Positions 53,894 through 61,620 of a stretch of DNA of 64,000 nt are shown here, in pieces. Below the pieces are notes generated by a model that was given only the letters and a program-made list of their open reading frames with translations, was not told where the DNA came from and did no database searches. How positions within the stretch are numbered: the stretch's first letter is position 1; each line of letters opens with the position of its first letter. Origin of the DNA: Candidatus Nitrotoga sp. CP45 (GTDB lineage: Bacteria > Pseudomonadota > Gammaproteobacteria > Burkholderiales > Gallionellaceae); assembly GCA_003402375.1 (NCBI GenBank), contig QFXJ01000017.1, positions 1-64,000 of the forward strand, written 5' to 3'. The position numbers and the translations under genes are program-made.

Positions 53894-54451
53894 ATGCAAA
53901 ACGAGATCAACTCTGCTGATTCGCTGCTAGCGCCGAGCGTAGCACTGCACCCGGCGCGTACGGCAGGAGAGCTTATGGCTATCGGGCTCCCTCGACAGTA
54001 TGGAGATCCCCTTGCCGCAGCTCAGGAATGGATAGGTTTTGACGTGGCGAACATTAAATTTCTTGTTCCGCACGCACACGTAAGCGAAATTTCTGAAATG
54101 CTGCCTGTTTTTCGCCTTCCTAACACTGGCCGTTGGTTGCTCGGTCTAGTGAACCTGCACGGTAATCTTGTGCCGGTATTTGACCTAGCGTCGCTCGTCG
54201 GTGGCACATGTGACACGAAATCGAAAACAATGCTCCTCGTGCTTGGTCGCGGTGAGTCGATCGCAGCCATCGTGGTTAACGGTATTCCGAACCGCAAGCG
54301 TTTCGATGCTTCGAACCGAACCCCGCTTCCAGCGTTCCCAGCAGCAATCCGTGACTACGTATCGAACGCTTATGCAGAAGAAGCCACAGTGTGGCTGGAA
54401 CTCTACCACACCCGCTTCTTCGAAATGATGGCACGCAGAATCCCAGGCTGA
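53894..54451 (+). CDS. pilI: CheW-like adaptor PilI
   Basis: A 185-residue protein with one CheW domain (about 40-175): WIGFDVANIKFLVPHAHVSEIS, TGRWLLGLVNLHGNLVPVFDLASLVG, LGRGESIAAIVVNG. It should couple the PilJ-type receptor to the ChpA-type kinase. Position between pilH and the receptor gene matches PilI. Confidence 0.9.
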   Translation: MQNEINSADSLLAPSVALHPARTAGELMAIGLPRQYGDPLAAAQEWIGFDVANIKFLVPHAHVSEISEMLPVFRLPNTGRWLLGLVNLHGNLVPVFDLASLVGGTCDTKSKTMLLVLGRGESIAAIVVNGIPNRKRFDASNRTPLPAFPAAIRDYVSNAYAEEATVWLELYHTRFFEMMARRIPG

Positions 54452-54491
54452 CGTACCTGGCCTTAATTTACGACCCTCCTGGAGAAATAAA

Positions 54492-56810
54492 ATGAAAAAC
54501 AGACTAAACTTTACTTTTCTTACACGGATAAAATTGTGGCAAAAATTCCTGCTTCTGGGCGCCGTTGCGCTACCCGCTGCCGGAGTGCCTGCCTATCTGT
54601 TCTTGACGCAGACCATCGCCGCCATCCAGACCGCCAAGCTCGAAGCTAGTGGTATTGCCCCAGCGGCAAAGCTGCTTAAAGTAATCCAGAATACCCAACA
54701 GCATCGCGGCTTGGCCGCCGCTTTCATCGGTGGCAATGCTTCCGTTGCTACAGATCGCGCCGCAAAGGAAACGGAGGTTGCCCAGGCCATCAGCACCTTT
54801 GACGCATACATGAAAGATAACAACAATACCAAACAAGCCGAGACGTGGGACAAGATAAAAACCGATTGGACACGAATCGCAGCCGAGACCGCGAGCCAAC
54901 ACACGGACACACGCAAATCATTTACTGATCACTCTGCACTGGTAGCTACCGAACTGGCCCTGCTTGATCTTCTTATGGATCATTACAAGCTTTCGTTCGA
55001 ATCAGATACCGCGACACACTTCTTGATCCAAGCCACGCTATCAGACCTGCCCCGAGTATCTGAGACATTGGGGCAGGCACGGGCTTTTGGGGTTGCCCGT
55101 CTCGCGGAAGCCGAACGCTTAACCGTCGATCAAAACTCCGGTATTGAACTAGGCAAAGAAACGCTCACCTTGACCGACCGCGCAACGATGGCAACTCTAA
55201 TTTCGTCATTAATTGCCAAAACCAATCAAGCGACTAATCAGCTAAGCAAAGCACAGGCTGAAGAGGCGCGGATTAAAGATCAAATTGCAGGTAGAGATCA
55301 AGCCGCTGAAGAACAAATCAAGTACCTTGCCGATCTGGCCGCCTCAGAAATTAGCAATGCGCAGCGGCTCCAATTTAGCTCAGCAGAGTATGTCAAGCAA
55401 TTCACGAGCGGCATCAATTATCAGTTCAAATTAATCGATATCGCGATGGTAGCGCTAAACAACGAATTACAATTCAAAGTTGCAAACCTGCTCAACCGTT
55501 CATTAATCCTATCGGGCGTGGTAATCGCCTTTATCATATTTGCTGCGCTTCTCGCCTTGCTGATCACACGAAATGTCACCGACACAGTACGTTTATTGCA
55601 GCTATCGGTCGAAAAGGTACGTGGCGGAGATAACACCGCACTAAACTCGATTGAGGCAAAGGACGAGGTCGGCGATTTGGGACGGACGGTTAATCAACTG
55701 CTAGAAGAACGTATGGCCGCGCAACGCAAAGCTGAAGCGGAAACCGAAGCACTCAATGACTCGGTGATCTCGCTCCTGCAAACCATGCAGAAACTCTCGG
55801 AGAAAAATCTCACGGTCAAGGCACCTGTCACGCAAGACATTGTGGGTACGGTGTCTGATGCCGTAAATCAGCATACTGAAGAAACGAGCAAAGTGCTTTA
55901 TCGGGTAATGCAGATCGCCGGCCAGGTGGAAAATTCATCGGTCAAATTGAAAGGGCAGGCAGATCAAGTGCAAGCGACAGCTGCAGTGGAACGCAAAGGC
56001 GTCGAGGAAATGATCCGCGAGCTCGCCACTTCAACCGAAGCCATGAACAATGTGGCACAGCTCACCGCAAAATCCCACATTGCGTCCGGTGATGCGACCC
56101 GTTCAACCCTCTCTGCGCTCAATGCTGTAACCGGAACAATGAAGGGCATGAACTCAATCCGTGAAATGATTGCCGAGACCGAAAAGCGAATAAAACGCCT
56201 TGGCGAGCGTTCGCAGGAAATTAGCGGCATCGTGAATTTGATCAATACAATCGCGGAGCGCACACATGTACTTGCGTTGAACGCGAGCGTACAGGCTGCA
56301 GTCGCAGGAGATGCAGGCCGTGGTTTCGCGGTGGTAGCTGAGGAAGTGCAACGTCTTGCCGAATCCTCACGCAACGCTACAGCGCAAATTGGCACGTTGG
56401 TGAATAACATTCAAATCGAGACGAACGACACTATCAATACAGTGAACAAGACAATCTCTCAAGTAGTGCAAGGAACTGAATTTGCTGAAAAAGCCGGTGT
56501 TCAAATGGCGGAAACACAGAAGGCAACCGACAATTTAGTGGAATTAGTACTGCAGATCGCCGCCAGCCTGGAGGTACAAATCAAGAGCGCAGAAATTCTG
56601 CAAAATAGAGTCGAAGATATTGGCCGTAGTGCGGAAAAAACCGGAGAACAGATTACAACCCAGACAGCCGAAACTAACCTGCTCTCCAGATCCGCCGAGC
56701 AATTGGTGAAAACGGTGGGCGTATTCAAGCTACCTAACGCACAAGCTCTTGGATTGTCGACCATGCCAGAGCGTACGAGCGCCATGCCCAAGCTTCAAGC
56801 GGTTGGTTAA
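54492..56810 (+). CDS. pilJ: Methyl-accepting chemotaxis protein PilJ
   Basis: The 772-residue receptor has a first membrane helix (about 15-40), a large periplasmic region whose start (LLKVIQNTQQHRGLAAAFIGG) resembles NIT-type sensor domains, a second helix (about 337-360), a HAMP domain (about 360-415; LLQLSVEKVRGGD), and a cytoplasmic signalling hairpin with tip INTIAERTHVLALNASVQAA followed by AGDAGRGFAVVAEEVQRLAESS, a PilJ-like variant of the MCP tip. It should sense surface contact or pilus state and feed the ChpA kinase. A GGAG Shine-Dalgarno lies upstream. Confidence 0.92.
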   Translation: MKNRLNFTFLTRIKLWQKFLLLGAVALPAAGVPAYLFLTQTIAAIQTAKLEASGIAPAAKLLKVIQNTQQHRGLAAAFIGGNASVATDRAAKETEVAQAISTFDAYMKDNNNTKQAETWDKIKTDWTRIAAETASQHTDTRKSFTDHSALVATELALLDLLMDHYKLSFESDTATHFLIQATLSDLPRVSETLGQARAFGVARLAEAERLTVDQNSGIELGKETLTLTDRATMATLISSLIAKTNQATNQLSKAQAEEARIKDQIAGRDQAAEEQIKYLADLAASEISNAQRLQFSSAEYVKQFTSGINYQFKLIDIAMVALNNELQFKVANLLNRSLILSGVVIAFIIFAALLALLITRNVTDTVRLLQLSVEKVRGGDNTALNSIEAKDEVGDLGRTVNQLLEERMAAQRKAEAETEALNDSVISLLQTMQKLSEKNLTVKAPVTQDIVGTVSDAVNQHTEETSKVLYRVMQIAGQVENSSVKLKGQADQVQATAAVERKGVEEMIRELATSTEAMNNVAQLTAKSHIASGDATRSTLSALNAVTGTMKGMNSIREMIAETEKRIKRLGERSQEISGIVNLINTIAERTHVLALNASVQAAVAGDAGRGFAVVAEEVQRLAESSRNATAQIGTLVNNIQIETNDTINTVNKTISQVVQGTEFAEKAGVQMAETQKATDNLVELVLQIAASLEVQIKSAEILQNRVEDIGRSAEKTGEQITTQTAETNLLSRSAEQLVKTVGVFKLPNAQALGLSTMPERTSAMPKLQAVG

Positions 56811-56868
56811 GCCTGCAATGACGGCGGTACGCTTGTGCCGTCATGCTTCGACCTGAGGACCATAGAAA

Positions 56869-59800
56869 ATGCAAATGAGCGATTTCATCGAAGCGCTACT
56901 AACCGAAATAAAAGAGGTGCGCGCCGATCTTGCTGGTTGGATCGCAACGATTTGTTCGGCTGTCCCCGAAGACCCCACATTCGGCGACGCACTTGATCAA
57001 TATGTCGGTCAAGTCGAACGAACAGCGTCAACTTGCGGAATGCTCGGACTGCGCGGCTTGGAGTCCTGTTGCGCTCAGGTACAGGAATGCCTGGTGGTCA
57101 TTGTTGGGCTTAATGCGGAAGAGCGCGGCGCAGCGCAAGCCTTCTTCGATCTCTGGCCCGATCTTGTGCTCGCTTACCTCGCTGACATCACGAACTTCGA
57201 GTCCGCAGAGCACTTGGCACAATATTTTTCCCTCCCCCCCTGTCCATCACCCGTAAATGCAGAGCGCAGCCTCGAACTCATTATCGAGCTCACCACCGAA
57301 CCGGTGCTAGCGGGGTATTTACGCGCAGAAGCAGAGGCCGAGGAGCTGGAACGTCCGCGCGTGGCGACTGATGAAGACGTCTCCCTTGCACTGCCGGACG
57401 ATGTGGATCGGAGCGTGTATGAAGCGCTGCTTCAAGAAGCGCCAACACAGGCCGCCGAGCTTTCAACCTACATCCGCAATATTGTGGACGGCGAAGCCAC
57501 GGACGAGGATATGGCCGCAGCAAAGCGCATTGCGCACTCGTTAAAAGGTTCGGCAAACATTGTCGGCATCCGGGGCATCGCAACGCTCGGACACCACACA
57601 GAAGACATCCTCGAATGGTTCGAGCAAAACCAGACACGCCCCCCGTTAGCGCTTACCAATACACTGCTCGACGCGGCAGCGTGCTTGGAACAAATGATAG
57701 GCTCCCTGCTCGGCATCGAGGATGCCCCCACACATACACAAGCGAAGGAAATATTGCAGTCTGTTCTTGATTGGGCAAGCCGGATTCACTCAAGAAGTAT
57801 TGAGGACGAAGTCGATGCCGCCCCGCCTGTACTTGCCGATCTCGACACGTCGCTCCCAGCACCAACTGAAAGCACTGATCTCGATGCAACGTTTGCCATT
57901 CAAATAGAATTCAATGATCTTAACTCGACGCCCCCAATCCAGGCTAAAAATGCAAATCTTGATGCGATGTTTCCGGCTTTGATTGAAGCTGCCCATCACA
58001 ACGCAACGCCCCGGGCATTAACTGAAACCTTCAGGGAAGAAGAATCTTCTTTGCCCAGCAATGTGACCAACCAGACTCCAGTCGCTTCAATAATACGCGT
58101 CCCGGTTACAACCATGGACGAACTCTTCCGTCTCACTGGTGAGCTATCTGTAAAGATTGGGCAACTTACCGAGCAAGTAAAACAGGCTCAGCAACGTACT
58201 AACGGCTTATTACGTCAGAATCTCAAGGTACAGCAGCGAATTTTTGATCTTGAGAACCTGGTTGACATCCGCGGCCTCGCGAGTCTGCGCGACACGCAAA
58301 TCTCTCACGGTGACCCAATATTTGATGCACTGGAAATGGAACAGTACACCGAGCTTCAGAGCAATACCCGCGCGCTAACAGAAGAAGCCGCCGACACACG
58401 GGAATTCAGCCGGCGCATTGAGGAGGACGTGGCACAGATGGGCGCCGTACTTCAACAAACGCAGCGGGTACAGCGCGACCTTCAGTACATGGCCATGACC
58501 ACTCGCATGAGTCCAGTGGGAAGCCTCGCCCCTCGCCTGCACCGCAACATCCGCCAGACTTCACAGCAAACAGGAAAAAAAGCAAAGCTGATAATTGAAG
58601 GGGAAGATATCCTAATCGACGGAGACATGCTGAGCAACCTCGTCGACCCGCTACTGCATATACTGCGAAACGCCATCGATCACGGTATTGAAACACCCGA
58701 TGAACGTAGGTACTCCGGGAAACCGGAGGTGTCTACAATTCATCTTAAATTCTCCCGGCGCGGCCAGACGGTTACTGTGTGTTGCCGGGACGACGGGCGC
58801 GGACTCAACTACGACGCAATCCGACACAAGGCGATTGAGCGCGGCCTGATGCAAGCTGGCCAGGATGTCTCCAAGGAAGAATTGTCACGCTTCATTCTGC
58901 TTCCTGGCTTTTCAACACGGGAACACACAAATGAAATATCGGGACGTGGCGTCGGACTCGATGTGGTGCGCGACCGTCTTCTTGTCATGAAAGGAATGGT
59001 CGAAGTACGGTCTGAATCCGGAAAAGGCAGCGAGTTTCTACTGCGCTTCCAGGCGTCGCTCGTCGCCCAACACGCATTACTCATAGAATCCTCCACCCAG
59101 ATTTTTGCGGTGCCCAGCTACGCGTTGGATCAAGCATTACCACCCGCCGCAGGAGAATTCATATCAATCGGCAGCGAAATAAACCTGCGCTATCAAAAAC
59201 ATACCTATCCGGTAAAGGCCCTGAATGCGCTGATCGGTTATGACAGCGGCGAGATGACGCCAGAAATCATGAATTCGAAGTCGGTATTGCTGGTTCACGT
59301 CGACCTTGATATTCATGCGGTACTGGTCGACCGCATCGTTGACGGTCGCGACCTGATCCTCAAAGATCCGGGCCGCTATGTAAAGAAAATTAATGGCGTG
59401 GGCGGGATCGCGATTCTGGGTGATGGCACCGTCGCACCGCTGCTCGATTTAGCCGAATTGCTACGTCTTCCCATGCCGCAATCGATAGAAGCTTCAGCCT
59501 CCATTTCCACAGGCAACCATGAAACATCAATGCGACGCGATATTCTCGTTGTAGATGATTCCCTTAGCGTACGTAAATCGCTAGTTCAACTCGTAAGTGA
59601 CGCAGGATATAACGTGAAAGCAGCGAAAGATGGATTAGAGGCAGTCGCACTCCTAAATGATTTCATACCCGGAGTGATACTCACTGACCTTGAAATGCCA
59701 AACATGAACGGGCTCGAGTTCACTTCACACCTGCGCGCGCGCCCCGACACCCGCGAGCTGCCGGTAATCATGATCACTTCTCGCTCCATGGACAAACATC

Positions 59801-59901
59801 GTAAGCAGGCCGAGCTCGCTGGGGTTAGCATATACATGACCAAACCCTACACCGACACCGACCTTCTCGGGCATATCCACAGCGCGATCGGCGGGGTGTA
59901 A
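56869..59901 (+). CDS. Hybrid chemotaxis histidine kinase ChpA/PilL-type
   Basis: The 1010-residue CheA-like kinase of the pilus chemosensory system. Domains in order: a degenerate N-terminal Hpt-like helix bundle without the phospho-His (about 1-110); an active Hpt with His223 in AHSLKGSANIVG; a repetitive linker (about 315-390); a dimerisation region; a HATPase (HILRNAIDHGIE, CRDDGRGLNYDAI, SGRGVGLDVVRDRL); a CheW domain (about 735-870); and a C-terminal receiver with phospho-acceptor Asp940 (LTDLEMPNMNGL). Pseudomonas ChpA has many more Hpt modules. The stop overlaps the next start (TAATG). Confidence 0.92.
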   Translation: MQMSDFIEALLTEIKEVRADLAGWIATICSAVPEDPTFGDALDQYVGQVERTASTCGMLGLRGLESCCAQVQECLVVIVGLNAEERGAAQAFFDLWPDLVLAYLADITNFESAEHLAQYFSLPPCPSPVNAERSLELIIELTTEPVLAGYLRAEAEAEELERPRVATDEDVSLALPDDVDRSVYEALLQEAPTQAAELSTYIRNIVDGEATDEDMAAAKRIAHSLKGSANIVGIRGIATLGHHTEDILEWFEQNQTRPPLALTNTLLDAAACLEQMIGSLLGIEDAPTHTQAKEILQSVLDWASRIHSRSIEDEVDAAPPVLADLDTSLPAPTESTDLDATFAIQIEFNDLNSTPPIQAKNANLDAMFPALIEAAHHNATPRALTETFREEESSLPSNVTNQTPVASIIRVPVTTMDELFRLTGELSVKIGQLTEQVKQAQQRTNGLLRQNLKVQQRIFDLENLVDIRGLASLRDTQISHGDPIFDALEMEQYTELQSNTRALTEEAADTREFSRRIEEDVAQMGAVLQQTQRVQRDLQYMAMTTRMSPVGSLAPRLHRNIRQTSQQTGKKAKLIIEGEDILIDGDMLSNLVDPLLHILRNAIDHGIETPDERRYSGKPEVSTIHLKFSRRGQTVTVCCRDDGRGLNYDAIRHKAIERGLMQAGQDVSKEELSRFILLPGFSTREHTNEISGRGVGLDVVRDRLLVMKGMVEVRSESGKGSEFLLRFQASLVAQHALLIESSTQIFAVPSYALDQALPPAAGEFISIGSEINLRYQKHTYPVKALNALIGYDSGEMTPEIMNSKSVLLVHVDLDIHAVLVDRIVDGRDLILKDPGRYVKKINGVGGIAILGDGTVAPLLDLAELLRLPMPQSIEASASISTGNHETSMRRDILVVDDSLSVRKSLVQLVSDAGYNVKAAKDGLEAVALLNDFIPGVILTDLEMPNMNGLEFTSHLRARPDTRELPVIMITSRSMDKHRKQAELAGVSIYMTKPYTDTDLLGHIHSAIGGV

Positions 59902-60350
59902 TGAACACCACAGCAGCCGGGTACGCGTTGATCTGCTTTGACGGTCTGAATTTACTCATCGACCAACACGCGATCGTCTGCCTTAATGATATGGCCATGT
60001 TACAAAGCGGAGGTCATGAAGAAAAAGCACGCGAAGCCATTGAAGAGACTGCATGCAAAGTACATTCGCTAACTGCACACTTGATCGTGGCAGACAAAAT
60101 TGATACACGGTGTCGATACATTGTCGTACTACAGGCAGATGAGCATCACTTCGGCATTACCGTGGACTCGGTACAATCGCTCCCCACTCAAAATCCAATA
60201 CTACATTCTTTACCCGCGTGCATGAACCTCTCTGGATCGCCAATCAAAGCTTACGTACAAATTAAAGAAAATATCGCATTCTGTTGCGATGTCGGCACAT
60301 TGTGGTGTTACATCAACTCCTCGGAGAGCAGGCATGAATATGAAGCATAA
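59901..60350 (+). CDS. CheW-like protein, first copy
   Basis: The 149-residue protein has a single divergent CheW fold: an N-terminal strand set ALICFDGLNLLIDQHAIVCL, the central ICRYIVVLQADEHHFGITVDSVQSL-type segment, and a C-terminal WCYIN. It may play the role of ChpC. The start overlaps the CheA-type stop (TAATG), so it belongs to the operon. The sequence is clearly diverged from PilI. Confidence 0.75.
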   Translation: MNTTAAGYALICFDGLNLLIDQHAIVCLNDMAMLQSGGHEEKAREAIEETACKVHSLTAHLIVADKIDTRCRYIVVLQADEHHFGITVDSVQSLPTQNPILHSLPACMNLSGSPIKAYVQIKENIAFCCDVGTLWCYINSSESRHEYEA

Positions 60351-60789
60351 CGCCGTTTTGTTCGAGTTCACGAGTGGCCACCACGCAGCAATCGGTCTGC
60401 ACGAAGTCGCCGAACTCGTCATGTCGCCAAGGCTTGTACCTGTACCGCTGGCTCCAGATTACTGCCATTCGCTTTGTATTTGGCAGGATCGCGCCATTCC
60501 ATTTGTTGAGTTGGCACCGCTCATCGGCCAACGTTCTCTGGAAAAAATTAGTCTTGCGCTGGTTGTCACGTATTTTGCCCGATCAAACGGCGAGCAACGA
60601 TGGGGCGCTCTAGGTCTATCTGCCTATTTTCGAATGGTGAGCGTCGGAGACGATGCAGCGTGTTTGCTACCCCAAGATTCGTCCGCATGGATATCTATCG
60701 CCCACTCGTGCTTCCAACTGGTAGATGAAAACGTTCCCATTCTGAATTTAGACGCCCTGTTTGAGCAACGCCTAGAGTTGATTTCATAA
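60334..60789 (+). CDS. CheW-like protein, second copy
   Basis: From the ATG at 60334 (GGAG about 8 nt upstream) the 151-residue protein again has CheW features: LFEFTSGHHAAIGLHEVAELV, a CIWQDRAIPFVELAPLIG segment in place of the usual RG.v.pvvdL strand, and ending VPILNLDALFEQ. It overlaps the previous gene by 17 bp. It is the last gene of the Pil-Chp operon. A second ATG two codons on is possible. No CheB- or CheR-type gene follows. Confidence 0.75.
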   Translation: MNMKHNAVLFEFTSGHHAAIGLHEVAELVMSPRLVPVPLAPDYCHSLCIWQDRAIPFVELAPLIGQRSLEKISLALVVTYFARSNGEQRWGALGLSAYFRMVSVGDDAACLLPQDSSAWISIAHSCFQLVDENVPILNLDALFEQRLELIS

Positions 60790-60860
60790 TCAGTTTTTAA
60801 TTACTCGAGAGACCAATAAACAAAACGATACTTAAATTTAAATCAAAACTAGCAGCACGT

Positions 60861-60897
60861 ACCATGCTACTGCTGAAGTCGAGTGAGCAGTCATGGT
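60861..60897. terminator. Stem-loop between convergent Pil-Chp operon and pilE
   Basis: Arms 60861-60874 and 60886-60897 pair over 12 bp with a 2-nt bulge (ACCATG...CATGGT outer pairs). It lies about 70 bp after the last CheW-like gene. There is no long T-tract, so termination is only presumed. Confidence 0.35.
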
Positions 60898-60978
60898 GAA
60901 AGAAGAACAACACCATCCAAGTACACCCGGTAAAATCACATGCTGGAATTTACCGCTTATTTGCCCTGACCAATGACA

Positions 60979-61443
60979 TTATCGATTCCAGCAGCTTGCA
61001 ACATCACCGCCAGCGCCTTGTACTCCCGTATTCGTCAGCGTAAACGTTCCGCATACATCTCCGGCCATTGAACCCACTGGCACGGCCCGAAGCGTAAAAG
61101 TAGCGTCTGCCACTGCCTGGAGTGAAATGTTGTACTGTACAAGAGCGCCAGTCCTGGGTGATTGAATAAGAGGTAATGCAACGTCCACATCATCTCCCCC
61201 TGCATTTGCAATACCATCTGCCCCGACAGTTGCATCATATTGATTATTGACCGTATAAAATCGCTCCATAAATTGGGCATTTTCAAGAAGTATTGCTTTG
61301 GCTACCGCCCGGTTAGATTGCCTCACATGATTCTGGTAGGAAGGCAAAGCAACGGCTACCACAATGCCAATGATGACGACTGCAACCATAAGCTCAACCA
61401 GCGTAAAGCCCTTTAGCTTTTTTAAATCTGCCGTAATTTTCAT
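60979..61443 (-). CDS. pilE: Type IV minor pilin PilE
   Basis: From the ATG at 61443 the prepilin is 154 residues. A 12-residue leader ends in Gly, followed by FTLVELMVAVVIIGIVVAVALPSY with Glu5, the class III signal. The C-terminal Cys pair (CGTFTLTNTG to SCWNR) would form the D-region disulfide usual for PilE minor pilins. A GTG four codons upstream is an alternative start. It follows pilY1 as in other minor-pilin operons. Confidence 0.9.
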   Translation of the reverse strand: MKITADLKKLKGFTLVELMVAVVIIGIVVAVALPSYQNHVRQSNRAVAKAILLENAQFMERFYTVNNQYDATVGADGIANAGGDDVDVALPLIQSPRTGALVQYNISLQAVADATFTLRAVPVGSMAGDVCGTFTLTNTGVQGAGGDVASCWNR

Positions 61444-61620
61444 AATATTGTTCACTCAGCCATGACCCATATTTTTCCGTCATTCAGTTTGGCAAAATTG
61501 CATGGCAACTCTACCTTCAGCCCTTATAGCTACGCCCGATGCCTGTTAAATACCTTCCCCCTGGCAATATTCAAGTAAAAATTTTACAACTTGTCACCCT
61601 GACTGCACCTAAAAACAAGT

